Positions 44,773-57,171 of a stretch of 64,000 bases of DNA are shown piece by piece. The notes under the pieces were generated by a model. The model did no database searches. It saw only the letters and a program-made list of their open reading frames with translations, and was not told the DNA's origin. Position 1 is the stretch's first letter; each line of letters begins with the position of its first letter. Origin of the DNA: Pinus tabuliformis (taxonomy: Eukaryota; Streptophyta; Pinopsida; Pinales; Pinaceae); contig CM062805.1 in NCBI GenBank assembly GCA_031772625.1, forward strand, positions 802,681,592-802,745,591, written 5' to 3'. Made by a program: the position numbers and the translations under genes.

Positions 44773-46442
44773 TGTTAGACAATGTATTCCTTCAGGATTA
44801 TCGTAAAAGGTAATTAGGTAGGTATGAGTATCATTTGTAGTAATGTATAGATCTTTGGTAAAAATGACAACCCACACGTATATTCCATGCAATAAGTATT
44901 TCTTATTTCTTAATGGATAATCATTGGAGCATTTTGCATGATCCTCAATATGACATACATAAGGAGCCTAAGATACCTATAATTGCTTTCATTACATAAA
45001 TGTCAATGTCAAATCCACACACTTGAAAAACCATGGAAAATGAGAGCTTTGGCATAGAGTAAAATGATGTGATGTGATAAGGAGGATGACCAGAAGAAGG
45101 AACCACTCTTTCTTTGATACAGTTGGCAACCATTTGTTGTTGTACCTCTGGTGCAAGGTGGTTCCATTTATCTTCAATTGTTTATTTATTGAGCCTTTGC
45201 AATTCTATCATCTCGGGAAGTGACAACATGCTTGCAATAACATCTGGTGTTGTTTTCATTATTTCCTTTCCTTCTTGAGATGAGACAATAACCCTTTTGT
45301 CTTGAACATACCTTCTTACACATAAAGTTACCATCTCTAGAAATAAAATACTTATGGGACAACAATGAAGACCAAATTTGAAGCACACAGATTATTATGG
45401 TCTCTTATTACATCACTTGTGCTTTCAACTATTTCAATGGATTTCTTCATATCATATGTGGTTATCATCAAGTCCCAAACATATATATATCCATCATAAA
45501 ATTCTAGTTCTTTGGTCATTTATTTCATTTGGAAATCAGTAGAACTCTTGGTAGATGAAGAGGCCATTGGAAAAGGGAAACTTGCTGAGAATGTCTAGTT
45601 GACTAGGAGTATGAGGGAGGAGCTTTTGAAATTTATAAAAAATGGGGTAGCCAACGCAAGAGGTAAAACTTGGGTTTTTGAAGAAATTTAACTTAAATTG
45701 AACACATGTTGAGGTAAATTGAGCTGGTGAATGTACTTAGGAATGTAATTAGGAAGATTGAGAGGTTTTATTTGCCAAAATGAAGGGTTTTCTTCATGAG
45801 GCACACATTTCTTCACTAGGGAGGCTTACAATTTGCTTTAGAAATTAATTTTTGGTGCAAATTTAGAGGGAAAGGGGTTTAAATAGATAAAATTTTACAA
45901 TGAAAGGAGGAATGTTGATTTAAATTCATGAATTTAGACTTGAATGATGCAAAACTAAGTAAGCCAAGTCGACGAGTGCATGCGAGTTGAGCTAGAAGTT
46001 CAAACTATATCTGAGACTGTTGCCCTTTCTAGAAAACAAATTCCCTTGACACATGAATTAGTTGGGTTAGGCAAAAAAATTGGATGATTTCATGATGACA
46101 TCATGATGACCTCAGCATGATGTGGGCTATGTTATGCAGACAACTAACGTGGTGGGGTGTTGGTTTGGCAAAGGCTATGCGGAAGGGATATGTGGATGAC
46201 ATGATTAACTAGTGTTGTAGGCATACATGGTGCAGTGGCACTGACATGTGAGGCAACGAGGAGGGCCACATGGTAGCCTTCGAACCCCTCTCCAACTCAT
46301 CATTGAAACTTTTGTAACGATGTGTAGTACATGAGAGGGCACCACACATGCACCATGTGTACCTCTCCATGCCCCTTTAATGGATGAAAATTGGGGAAAT
46401 TTTTCAGTTCATAGCACCAAAAGTCATAAGATGGCATGACGT
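44773..46442. other. Start of a copia LTR and unassigned DNA
   Basis: TGTTAGACAATG at 44773 follows TTAAGGTTGGGAA, a purine-rich tract, right after the copia RNase H, so a copia 3' LTR probably begins here. Its end is not resolved. From about 45600 to 46437 I see no gene; the region contains many ATGATG-type short motifs. GACGT at 46438-46442 is the left target-site duplicate of the next element. Confidence 0.45.
44950..45600 (-). pseudogene. Unrecognised minus-strand frame, broken
   Basis: Read from an ATG at about 45568 (MASSSTKSSTDFQMK), the frame has stops but keeps protein-like character. It includes 'YDGYIYVWDLMITTYDMKKS' and 'KEIMKTTPDVIASMLSLPEM' (about 45280-45220). A further piece contains 'TLHQRYNNKWLPTV'. 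The pattern 'TPDVIASMLSLPE' recalls transposon-associated plant proteins of unknown role, but I cannot name a family. It lies to the right of the copia end and may be part of another element. Confidence 0.3.
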
Positions 46443-47456
46443 TGTTACGGGCAAATTTAGTGTCTTTTCAAACGACTAACCCCTAGACCTAATAGCAAGT
46501 CTCGAACAAAAGTTAAAGTAATTCCATTACTTTTCCTATAGCTAACAGATAAAGGAAAGAGGAGAAAAAGTACCAACCTGTATCTCTTCCTTGATCCCCC
46601 TTCCCTTTGACTGCTTTCACCACTCCCTTCCATACTTAACTCATTTGAAAGGTACCTGAACACAAGCAGAGATAGAAAACCATCAAAGCATACATATCGA
46701 TATATTAACTAAACATATTATAGAATTGGAAGTATAATATACATCACATAACACATGAATGGGAAAAAGCATAGAACTGTTCATTCGTAGAAGGGAAGAT
46801 TACAACCCATGTAGATGCATGCCCGATGCAGTTTCATCCTTCTAGCTTCAAACCCTTCTCTCCTCATGGAAACAAAAATTTGACATGATAACATTACTCT
46901 CTCTACTAATCTCTTTCCAATAACATTTCCTTAGCTCAGGAAGTTTCAGCCTACACTAGCCAACGAGAGCTTGGTCCTTTTATAGCTAAAAGGAGGAGGA
47001 TAGGCTATTAATGGCCCTCATGAATGCTTTTCCATATTTGGGAATTGGTTCCATGGAGGAAGGGATAATGGGTTAAGGTTCATTCATCTCCTTCATCATC
47101 CAAAAGTGAGCCCAATCCTTCTATAAACCTCTAGAAGTATCCATTGGATGAGGAATCCAATGGATTTATTTGAAAAATTCGATGGATCTCACTCATTGCA
47201 AGTGATACAAACACCAGGTGCTACATAGCACCCAGACCGTGTAGTGCCTACCATTCATTGAATCCAGATAGAAGGCCACCTGCGATGATCTCCTTAGGTA
47301 CATTTTTTGGATGAATTGTGTCATGAAACTCTTGGGAGGAAAGCATGATGTAGGTTAACTTCATTAGGGAATGAAAAAAACTGAATTAGGGGTTGATGGA
47401 CCCTAATAATACGGATCTGGAAGTTGGGGTTGATGTGCCCAAATTTTCCTATAAAA
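46443..47456 (-). mobile_element. 3' LTR of the gag-PR element
   Basis: On the plus strand it runs from TGTTACGGGC to CCTATAAAA, where the other copy has CCTGTAACA, so the CA end is mutated; total 1014 bp. It is collinear with 58738-59753. A TATA motif (GCTATAAAAGG on the minus strand) is near 46977-46987. On the minus strand a purine tract, TTTAGGGGGAAAC, immediately precedes it at about 47457-47470 and is a good polypurine-tract candidate. Confidence 0.9.
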
Positions 47457-49378
47457 GTTTCCCCCTAAAGCATGAAGTCGAAAATAACCATGTCGAGTGA
47501 GAGGCTTTACCACTTGGAGAGAAGGTTTCGAACCGGAAGGTGACCTGCATCAGTTACAATAAAAATATAATGATACTTTGATTTTTTCTCACAATTTTGC
47601 TGAGGGAAGACATACCCATGCTCAGTGGATAAACTTTCATTACATGTACAAATATAGTCGTCTATAGATGTAGACCCATGAGTGGATGACCATGAATGTA
47701 AGGCCATTGTACATTTGATATAGTACTCTTGAAAAATATATCATAGCCCGGATAGATGAAACTAGATCTGGGGTCTTCACTCTCATCCAATATTTTGCTC
47801 AAGTATAAGTCTAATTATGTGAATAGATGATTTGAAGTTAAACATGGAGAGACATCGTCTACTACTAGCCAATGATGTAAGCTGTTAACAAATGCGAGAG
47901 GAATCATCGATAATGATAATGACCCTCAAGGTACTACAATACATTTTGCAAGGTGTGAATAAATGTTTTGATGTTTAACACCATACGAAGTCTTTCAGTC
48001 GAAGGTTAGTGATGTCAACCTATTGCCAGAAGTGAGAAAACTGCCATTGATGTATGCAAGCCTAAAGGTACTGAAGGGGTGTTTCTAAGTCAACTTCTTG
48101 GATGATGTGCTGATGTTGAAAAGAAGCGACTTGTCGTAGGAGGGCCTTGATGTATCCCACATCAACGACACGAAACGAGGTAAATGATTTTGGAGATGAA
48201 ACATCGAATGACGAAACATGGTTCAGGAATGGCGGGCATGAAAATGAAGGTTTACTATATTGCAAAGGATGAGGTTTTGAACTGAATGAATTCTCTTGGA
48301 CATATCGGCGACACTGAAGTGAATTGGTAGCATTGACCCAAAGCAAAGTGATGGATGGTATGATAGACCAACAATATGATAACCATCAAGCTGAATGACC
48401 CAACCCACATAGTCATGGTGATGAGGTGAAAGTGTCATGTTCAAGAGCAACCCGCTACCATAAAGTGTTCCCAACTTTTTCCCATTTTCCCCAGTCATTT
48501 TTGACTAGTACCTCTTTATTTTTAATCAAGCTTGAGGAGGATAACATATGCTTGTTTTATAATTTAATTGTTCAGGAAAATCCATCGCTATTTGATGTTT
48601 TAACGAGTCTAGCGAAGGTGAAACTTGGTCTTGTCTAGATGGACAAGTTTTCTCGCTATTAAATGTTTTTAACAAGTTTAACGACAAAGATAACTCGATC
48701 CTTTTCACATTTAGAGAGTCTGAAAAGGGACTAAAAGGAAAATCCAAAAGTTCTTTTTCATAAATTTGTCTCTTAAGCCCGACAAAGCATAAAACAATAC
48801 AAGAGAGAACCTATTGATCATGCTTGAGCAACGAGTACCTTTTTCGTAGTTAATCTATCTCAGCCCGAAGAAGGGGTAAAACTATACTAAGTAGATATAG
48901 ATTCTAATTCATTAACAATCTAGGAACGACTAGTGCTCGACAATCTTTTCATGTTTAAAGAGTCTAAAAAGAGCTTAAAGAGGACTCCATTTTGAGGAAC
49001 AACTAGTGTCTAGGGTAGCAACTAGTTTTGGTGATGTTGTAACTTCTCAAAACGTGTTGATTTATGTGAAGACGCTGGCTAATAAGACCACTCATTGCAA
49101 CTATTCCTCAAAAAGGTAAAACAACCAAGTGAAAGCGTATGATCAGCCAAAGAGATGGTGGTGATGGAATGAAACAACCAAGGCTCATCTAAAAAAGAGG
49201 CTGATAGAATGGCAATCAAAAGGGTTAAAATGGAAATGGGTTCATTTTTAGACAAGCTTGAACCATAGGGAACTATGCTTCAATTCAGTTTCATGTTTAC
49301 ACAAGCTTGAAAATAAAAGCTATGCTTGGATTCAGTTTCATTTTTACGCAAGCTTAAAATGAAAAACTATGCTTGAAT
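47457..49378 (-). other. 3' internal region of the gag-PR element, unidentified
   Basis: No polymerase domain is visible. Minus-strand open frames at 47507-47707 and 48062-48498 have protein-like composition ('HHHDYVGWVIQLDGYHIVGLSYHP') but match no family I recognise. Repeated motifs such as TTTAAAGAGTCT..AAAA occur at about 48640-48990. Three 47-49-bp units with CTATGCTT and CAGTTTCAT lie at about 49235-49385. Confidence 0.5.
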
Positions 49379-49561
49379 TTAGTTTACATGCTCCCAACAT
49401 GATGAAAGGGAGAGTTTCCTATAACCAGATAGTCGTTGTGTTGAAGCATGACGATTATCCAATAACTTTTTGGCTTTGTCTAGATAGACAAAGGTGAATG
49501 GGGTGATTCCCTTCACATAACCAACCGGGAAACTTAATTTTACCATTAGGTGCATGCCCCC
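49379..49561 (-). pseudogene. Second copy of the gag zinc-knuckle region
   Basis: On the minus strand this segment reads a knuckle-like CEGNHPIHLC in one frame and 'KAKKLLDNRHASTQRLSGYRKLSLS' in another. This matches the knuckle region of gag at 56570-56443 ('CRLCEGNHPINLC', 'DEAKRVLDNRHASLQ'). It lies downstream of PR and of the nested insertion in the same element, so part of gag appears twice. The CCCCC at 49557-49561 is the target-site duplicate of the nested element. Confidence 0.75.
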
Positions 49562-51526
49562 TGTTATCACCTTAAAATTTTCATTAAATTGGAAAATTTA
49601 CATTTGTTCCTAAGTCATAATGTTAGATGGTGGTTAAGTCACTTTTATGGTTTTTAGAGTCTAAGTCATAGGGTTAGAGTCTCATTTCCATCATCAAATA
49701 AAGTTCAACAACCTTGTTTTACACTTTATGGGTCCCATATCATGTTTTGAAAGTCATATGTTTAACCATTTAAAAAAAAATTGAAACTACCTATGAATCC
49801 ATGTTTTCGTAGCGCAGACAATGTAAAAACTAGTTTTGCGCTACGAAATCACTGAGGTAGCCTTTTTTTCAGTAGAAAAAATTGTTTTAGGTAGTCAACC
49901 TCTAGGAGGTGTTTTGAGCAGATGAAAGCATATTTTGGAAAAATGAAAGAGGTTTTTATTTCTAACATACTAAACTACAAAAAAATCTTTCATTTTCTTC
50001 AAATTAATTATGGTCTGGGAGAAATGGATGACCCAACTTGCGCTATGAAACCGCTGTAGGTGCAATTTTTCACAAATCAAAATTTTCCAGTTTATACTTG
50101 ATATTCAAAGTCAGTTTCGGGTCATAGGAAAAGGTATTTTGGAATTATGAAGGAGGTTTATCTTTTTAAAATCTCCGTATACAATAACCTATCTCACTTT
50201 CTTTATAAGTTTTATTAGTTGGGAGATACTAAGATTTCTTTGAAACCCTAATTTCAGAGAACATATTTTTCTTGTTTTACACGTGTTTTTCAAGGACAGA
50301 TTTTGGATAGCTGGAGAACTTTTTTAAAAAAGAAAGAGAGGTTTTTTTTCTAGACAACATGGAACAAAAAAACCTCCTTCAGTTTCATAAAATATGTCAT
50401 GGATGACAAGATAAAGGCTATGTCCCAAGTGATAATGTTTAAAGATCCTAAACCTAAAAGTAGGGAAACATGTTCCCTAATTTCCATGGTTTATCATCAC
50501 CAGTAAGGTGAAAACGTTGGAGGCTTCATAAAATTCGACCTCATGAGGTTGCAGCTGTCAAAGAATGCATTCAATGTTTAGTTAAGATGGTTTAGTCATA
50601 ACAAGGAGTTGTACTCCTAATTGTATTAGGACTCTAGGACTGTTAGTTAGCTATCAAATGCATTTAAAGGTTTGTTTTATGGTTAGAATAGGTGTCACTC
50701 ATAGAAAATTTGAATTCTTTTAATGAGGGAGGATGCAATCCTTATTTTAAAATCTATATATGAATCAAGAGATGAAATTAGAAAGGGTTGGAAAATGTTA
50801 TAGAAAAATACTACTTTTGTAAATGTTGTGCAGGGACTGATATATATAAAAGCAGTTGGACTTTTCTGAAGTTGAGATTCTTAGTGCACTTCAGTGAGCT
50901 TTATATTTTATCTTTGATATGTTTTACTTCCATATTCTTAATGCTTATTACTCATAAATTCATGGAGGAACGTGCTCTGACTTCCTTTAAGTGTTAAACT
51001 ATGGTGAATTGAGTTCTTGGGTCCTATCTTTCGATGTTTTTCTTCAATGTTTTAATACTTATTACTCAGAATTCATGGTTGCTCATGCTCTAACTTCCTT
51101 TAGCTATTAAACTCTGATTAATCACTTTAAATACTTTCCTTTTGAATACCTTGATGTATCATTACTCAGAATTCATGTCCACATGCTCTAACTCCTATGA
51201 ACTTCAAGTTATTGAGACTTTCCTGAATGTGTTACTCTTTCATTGAAGTATATACAAGCCTAAGTTTTATAAGAAGAGCTATTTGTTATCTTTATCTCTA
51301 TCACTGACTCCATGTCCCAATGGTAGAAAGTATCCATCTTTCAACCTATAAACATACAAAACCACAAACCACAGAGTTAGCCATCTATCTATAATTTATA
51401 TCATTAACCCTTGAGAGAGCCCTCTCAAGCTGAGGAGGCTAAGCCTAAGCTAAGAGATTGGCTTGAAATAGTTACACTAAGGTAGTCTGATTAGTAGCCT
51501 ATCAGGGTCCCACTTTGGTGATAACA
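49562..51526 (+). mobile_element. 5' LTR of the nested element
   Basis: It runs TGTTATCACC to GTGATAACA. A TATA-like TATATATG is at 50755-50762. U5 has 'GACTCCATGTCCCAATGG' and the palindrome TTGAGAGAGCCCTCTCAA (51411-51428). The small open frame at 50788-50997 recurs in both LTRs only because the LTRs are duplicates. Confidence 0.92.
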
Positions 51527-51529
51527 TTT

Positions 51530-51547
51530 TGGTGCGTCTACTGGGAG
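51530..51547 (+). promoter_or_regulatory. Primer binding site of the nested element
   Basis: TGGTGCGTCTACTGGGAG begins three bases after the LTR end and resembles the site of element 1 (TGGCGAATCCACTGGGGA). Confidence 0.7.
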
Positions 51548-51696
51548 CCTGAAGATTAATCATTCCCGAAATCAAGAAGCTGAACTTCTGAAGGTAGCAG
51601 GAGCTCAGAAATCTTTTTGAGGTTGCAAAACTACCTTGGTGACTCCATTGTTGAAGAATTTGAAACTCATATATTCATGGTGATTCCATTGGAGTT

Positions 51697-52618
51697 ATGA
51701 AGAACTCAGATGCTACCATTCTTACTTCAAGGTATGCATGCATAAATTTTTCAGGAATTCATGGTTTCCCAAATCATTTTCCCAAGGATACATATTTTCT
51801 AAGGAATGGTTCAAAATTCAATGGAGAACATTTGAGTTTAACTTTGAAGCATATATCAGATTTCTGTGATTTTGCCGATCTTCTTAGAGTCAAACATGAG
51901 GATGTTTGCATTATGTTGTTCTATGATTCATTTCAAGGGAAATGTAAACAATGGATTGAAAGCTTTCCTGCCAAATCTATTAAGTCATTTGCATACTTTT
52001 GGCTTATATTTTTGGAGGATTGGATAGATAGAACAGAGTTGGTGGCAAACTGTCCTTCAATTCAAGGTTTCAAACAATGGAATGATGATCACATTAATGA
52101 AGAAATAGATGAAAATTTTTCTGTCCTTGGCTTCTTATCTAAAATCATTTGAGTGCAAGACATAATATAAGATGACATTTTTGGATGAAGTTGCTAAGAA
52201 CATTGAGAAAGACATTGAAGGTTTACAAGGTCAAATTCAATCATATAGTCTTCATGATTATGATCATACTTTTCAAAAGCTTTCTATGGCAGAATATAAA
52301 GAGAGGGTGTTGCTTCCTTTCTCTTTTGAGATTGAGGAAGAATACATTATTTTTGAAAATCAATTTGAGAAGCAGTTTGAGAGCACATAGCTGAAGCCTT
52401 ATGCAAATGATCAAAGTATTGGTGAGTTGTCCAAAGCTACAGAATATCACAAGAAACATCAAATTTGCCATGTGTTTTTTGAGCCTATAGCTGACTACAT
52501 GGAAAAGATTTATTGTTCAGGCTTCCAGTTATATTTTCATCTTGAAGAACAGTTACACCTCATGCTGCCTTGGTTATTTCAGTATCTAGTTTATTTTTGC
52601 TTCAAGCACAGTTAAGAG
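51697..52618 (+). pseudogene. gag-like pseudogene of the nested element
   Basis: The 151-codon frame at 51697-52152 starts MKNSDATILTSRYACINF. It has a gag-core-like arrangement: 'KHISDFCDFADLLRVKHED', then 'LFYDSFQGKCKQWIESF' and 'SFAYFWLIFLEDW'. This resembles the pattern of element 1 gag (FVQSLTGEVRTWFRAL). After a stop and a frameshift, a second frame (52172-52615) continues through one TAG at 52388 with 'AEYKERVLLPFSFEIEEEY'. No zinc knuckle was found. The assignment to gag rests on position and this weak pattern. Confidence 0.6.
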
Positions 52619-52912
52619 ATTGAAGTGTCAGATTAGAACGATGACTGGCTTCATTGGAAGTTTCATGTTCCTTGAGCTGCAAGTGGAGATTGCAACTGAT
52701 AGGGTAGGTAAGAATGTGCAAATAAGCTCAGGGTAGGTTGACTGAGCATTTGTTTTAGTGGGTGCAATTTTAATTCCTCTTATAGAAATCATTAAAGGCT
52801 TGAGGAGCAGATTGGGTAGAAGTTCATAGTTTTATTCTAGAGGATGGATAGCGGCACTGGAGCTACAGGTTCTTAGTGTACCATAAGGGCACACTATCCC
52901 TAGTGGAGCCAC

Positions 52913-54877
52913 TATTATCACCCTAAAATTTTCATTAAATTGGACAGTTTACATTTTCTCCTAAGTCATAATGTTAGATGGTGGTTAAGTCACTTTTATG
53001 GTTTTTAGAGTCTAAGTCATAGGGTTAGAGTCTCATTTCCATGATCAAATAAAGTTCAACAACCTTGTTTTACACTTTATGGGTCCCATATCATGTTTTG
53101 AAAGTCATATGTTTAGCCATTTAAAAAAAAAATTGAACTAGCTATGAATACACGTTTTCGTAGCACAAAAAATGTAAAAAACCAATTTTGCGCTATGAAA
53201 TCACTGAAGTGGCCTTTTTTTCAGCAGGAAAAACTGTTTTAGGTAGTCAAATTCCAGGAGCTTGTTTGAGCAGATGAAAGCATATTTTGGAAAACTGAAA
53301 GAGGTTTCTATTCCTAACATACTAAAATACAAAAATTTCTTTCATATTCTTCAAATTAATTATGGTCTGGGATAAATGGATGAACCAACTTGCGCTACGA
53401 AACTGTTATAGGTGCAGTTTTTCACAAATCAAAATTTTCTAGTTTACACCTAATATTCAAAGATAGTTTCTGGTCATAGGAAAAGGTATTTTGGAATTCT
53501 GAAGGAAAATTGTCTTCATCAACTCTCCAGATACAATAACCTATCTCACTTTCTTCATAATTGTTATCAGTTGGGAGATACTAAGATTTCTTTAAAACCC
53601 TAATTTCAGAGAACAAATTTTTCCTGTTTACACGTGTTTTTCAAGGAGAGATTCTGGACAGCTGGAGATGTGTTTTAAAAAACCGAGAGAGATTTTTGTT
53701 ATAGACAACATGGAATACAAAAAAATCCTTCATTTTCATAAAATATGTCATGGATGAGAAGATAAAGGCTCTATATCACGTGCTAATGTTCAAAGATCCT
53801 AAACCTAAAAACAAGGAAGCATGTTCCCTAATTTCTAGGTTTTATCATCAGCAGCAAGGTGACAACGTTGGAGGCTTCATCATATTCGACCTCATGAGGT
53901 TGTAGATGTCAAATAATGCATTCAATGTTTAGTTAAGGTGGTTTAGTCATGACAAGGAGTTGTACTCCTAATTGTATTAGGACTCTAGGACTGTTAGTTA
54001 GCTGTCAAATGCATTTAAAGGTTTGTTTTATGGTTAGAATAGGTGTCACTCATAGAAAATTTGTATTCTCTTGAAGAGGGATGATGGAATCATTATTTTA
54101 AAATCTATATATGAAGCAAGAGAGGAAATTAGAAATGGTTGGAAAATGTTATAGAAAAATACTACTTTTGTAAATGTTGTACAGGGACTGATATATACAA
54201 AAGCAGTTGGACTTTTCTGAAGATGAGATTCTTAGTGTACTTTAGTGAGATTTATCTTTTATCTTTGATATGTTTTACTTCCATAGTCTTAATTCTTATT
54301 ACTCATAAATTCAGGGAGGAACATGCTCTAACTTCCTTTAAGTGTTAAACTATGGTGAATTGAGTTCTTGGGTCCTATCTTTCGATGTTTTTCTTCAATG
54401 TTTTAATACGTATAACTCAGAATTCATGGTTACTCATGCTCTGACTTCTTTTAGGTATTAAACTATGATCAATCACTTTAAATACTTTCCTTTTGAATAC
54501 CTTGATGTATCATTACTCAAAATTCATGTCCACATGCTCTGACTCCTATGAACTTCAAGTTATTGAGACTTTCCTGAATGTGTTACTCTTTCATTGAAGT
54601 ATATACAAGCCTTAGTTTTATAAGAAGATCTATTTGTTATCTTTGTCTCTATCACTGACTCCATAGCCCAATGGTAGCAAGTCTCCATCTTTCAACCTAT
54701 AAACATACAAAACCACGAACCATAGAGTTAGCCATCTATCTATAACTTATATCATTAACCCTTGAGAGACCCCTATCAGGCTGAGGAGGCTACGCCTCAA
54801 CTAAAATATTGGTTTGAAATAGTTACATTAAGGTATTCTGATCAACAACCTATCAGGGTCCTATTTTGGTGATAACA
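52913..54877 (+). mobile_element. 3' LTR of the nested element
   Basis: It runs TATTATCACC to GTGATAACA and is collinear over its length with the 5' LTR, with scattered substitutions and equal total length. The U5 palindrome is eroded here (54761 region). Confidence 0.92.
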
Positions 54878-54882
54878 CCCCC

Positions 54883-55479
54883 AAAGCTTCATTACATTCA
54901 CCTAAGTAGACGACTCATGGATATCAGGTGGATGGAATTAATGTTCTTTTACGAGATCAAGTGAAAGACTGGACTGGTATTTTACAATATCTAATCAAAG
55001 ACTCAACTTGGAACTTTGCTCCAAGGGACCTTGTTTCATTTTAAAAGGAGCTTGACACAAGACAAGGAACTCCACTCTGATTCCTTGTTTCATTTTTTAA
55101 CGAGTTTGACACAAGACAAGGAACTATGCTCATTCCCTTGGTTTCATTTTTTAACAAGGTTGACACAAGACCAGGAATTATCCTCATACTCCTTGTTTCA
55201 TTTTTTAACAAGGTTGACACAAGACAATGAACTTTCCTTGGACCCCTTGTTTCATTTTTTTAACGAGGTTGACACAAGACAACGAACTATTCTCAAACCC
55301 CTTGTTTTATTTTTTAATGAGGTTAACACAAGACGAGGAACTATCCTCGAAGACTTGTTTCATTTTTTAATGAGGTTGAAGCAGTAAAAGAATTGTCATT
55401 CAACTCCTTCTTTCATTTTTTAACGAGGTTGACACAAGACAATGAATATCCTCAGAATCCTATCACAACTCATAAGAGG
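54883..55479. repeat. 54-bp tandem array in the gag-PR element
   Basis: Eight units with a period of 53-55 bp lie at about 55020-55450. Each has CTTGTTTCATTTTTTAA followed by a GAGGTTGACACAAGAC-type block; block starts are near 55054, 55108, 55162, 55216, 55271, 55325, 55378 and 55431. The array is downstream of PR on the minus strand. Its unit resembles the three units at 49235-49385. No gene is supported in 54883-55015. Confidence 0.88.
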
Positions 55480-56050
55480 TCATGAAGGAGAGATCTGGTT
55501 CGAATGCCCCCAGTACATGATGTACAACATCACTGAATTGATCGTCAGTTGATGTAGGTTGGAACAAGTTGCCACATAATTAACTCGTGGCGGGGATGAT
55601 ACCATTGGTAGAAAAGAACCATTTAGGGAAGATGGTTGACTAGGAGCCATATTTGGACTGGGAAATGAAAGTTGTTCGATGGTGACAATCCTACCTTCAT
55701 GCGGGAAAAAAATCACTTGAAAGAGTGTTGAAACAATAGCTCCCATGTCAAAAACATAGTCGTGCCCTAGAAGTAAATTGTAATCTAAAGGGACTAGGAC
55801 TACTATCACATTCAGATAAATGGTTTTTCCTCCCAAAGTAATAGGTAACTGAGGGAGGATCCCTAATGGTCGACTAGTTCCTCTATTAAAACCTAACAGA
55901 TTTTGGGTAATTGGCACAAGTGGCGGTGAACTAAGTGCTTTCCAAGCAGTTTAGGAAAGGATACTCACGGACGCACCTTCATCTATAATAGTGCCCGATA
56001 CAATCATATTACAAACTTATACTATGATTTGGAAAGACACATAAGAAGGA
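55480..56050 (-). pseudogene. Aspartic protease of the gag-PR element
   Basis: The minus strand carries 'GTIIDEGASVSILS' (about 55990-55950), a protease triad of the form D-E-G where the family usually has D-S/T-G. A stop follows. Then a 145-codon open frame (55917-55480) has 'LLGFNRGTSRPLGILPQLPI', 'LGGKTIYLNVIVVLVPLDYN' and 'LLLGHDYVFDMGAIVSTLF'. The last block fits the C-terminal part of retroviral-type proteases. It directly follows gag in the same orientation. Confidence 0.75.
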
Positions 56051-57171
56051 AGGTGGAATGTCGCTAGTTGATTCCAATCAAAGGAAGTGACTAGACTACT
56101 TGGAGGGGGTACCATAGAAACGAGAGAATTAACGCCTTGAGTTATGAGAATTGGAGGATTTTCCTCCTATCTTGATGGAACAAGAGGATTGCCCCCAAGC
56201 TCATTTGAATTTGATGAAACAAAAAGAACTTGAGTGGTATCATGTTCACTCTCTTCGGGAAAGCTACGATTTGCTGAAGGTGAAACGGGGTCAATTGTTA
56301 CCTCGACCTGTTGATTTGGGTTAGGTATAGACTTAGAGGATTCACTTTCAGAGAGAGTGGGTTTCACTAATGGTTGATTTTTGTCAGTCAATTCATCAAC
56401 TAGTGAAGGATTAAGGGAAAGTTTCATGTAACCAGATGGATATCACTGCAGTGAAGCATGACGGTTATCCAACACTCTTTTGGCTTCATCCAAATAGGGA
56501 CAAAGGTTAATGGGGTGATTCCCTTCACATAACCTACAAGGAAACTTGACATTTCCCTTCTTTCCATGATCTTTACTGCCACTAGTTAATGGTGTGTCAC
56601 TGGCATGATCTCCAGAAGTTGATGACACAGGATGATGTGAACGAGAAGATCATTCTTCTAAGATCTTAGGAATATCAAGACAATTTTAAAGAACATGGTC
56701 TCCTGCACAAAGTTTGCATGGATATCGAACTTTGTGAGTCTTAATGGATGATTTTTCATCAGATTTTGCATTCAAAGCAATGGTTGCTTGGTTGCCCCTT
56801 CGCTGAATTTGCTTCTTCTTCTTCTTTTTCCCTTTCTTATTCTTCTTAGCCACTTGGTTACTAGTACCAACACTTTCACCAGGCGAAGAGGAAGAAGGGG
56901 AGGAAGAAATGACTGAAGAAGAAGGCAAAGGGTCAACTTTAGGATCAACTAGAGGTTGATTTTTTCCAGTTGGATGTGTAATCGATTGCGGAGAAATCAC
57001 GACATTTTGAACCAAGGAGGTTGAAAACAACCATATTGGAAAACCAATGGTAAATCCTGGAAGGGACAATGTAGCCATATATGGAGCACCAATATTTCCA
57101 ATCGGAGGAAAAGGACTAGGATTCCCATCAAAAGGAATTCCTTGATTGGTGGACTCCGGATTTGTCGCCAT
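56051..57171 (-). pseudogene. gag of the gag-PR element, with two zinc-knuckle-like motifs
   Basis: The start chosen is the ATG at 57171 (MATNPESTNQGIPFDGN); an upstream in-frame ATG at 57228 is possible. The N-terminus is Pro- and Ser-rich, then a Lys-rich tract (about 56850-56800). Two Cys/His motifs follow: 'CKLCAGDHVL' (about 56705) and 'CRLCEGNHPINLC' (about 56540), the second CX2CX3HX4C. After it come 'DEAKRVLDNRHASLQ' and an acidic, Ser-rich tail. The usual capsid core with an FPKFDGK block, present in the host element's gag, is not evident, so the central part may be deleted. Stops lie near 56684, 56442 and 56166. Confidence 0.78.

Larger units (their letters stand above)
49562..54877 (+). 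mobile_element. Nested non-autonomous LTR element
   Basis: Two LTRs of exactly 1965 bp (49562-51526 and 52913-54877) enclose only 1386 bp. Perfect 5-bp flanks CCCCC lie at 49557-49561 and 54878-54882. A primer site is at 51530-51547, and the GTGGAGCCAC motif abuts the 3' LTR at 52913. The internal region holds a gag-like pseudogene and no PR, RT or integrase, so the element depends on enzymes from elsewhere. Its primer site, U5 hairpin and pre-LTR motif match element 1, and the hairpin and motif match element 2. Confidence 0.93.

Noticed and set aside
50788..50997. 69-codon frame conserved at 54139-54348
   Set aside because: Conservation only reflects the two LTRs being copies of each other.
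55016..55387. 123-codon plus-strand frame with an 18-residue repeat
   Set aside because: It is created by the 54-bp array, is antisense to the element and has no start context or family match. Kept only as a tandem repeat.
55020..55450. Regular repeats resembling a CRISPR array
   Set aside because: Units are contiguous and similar along their full length, with no unique spacers, in plant retroelement DNA.
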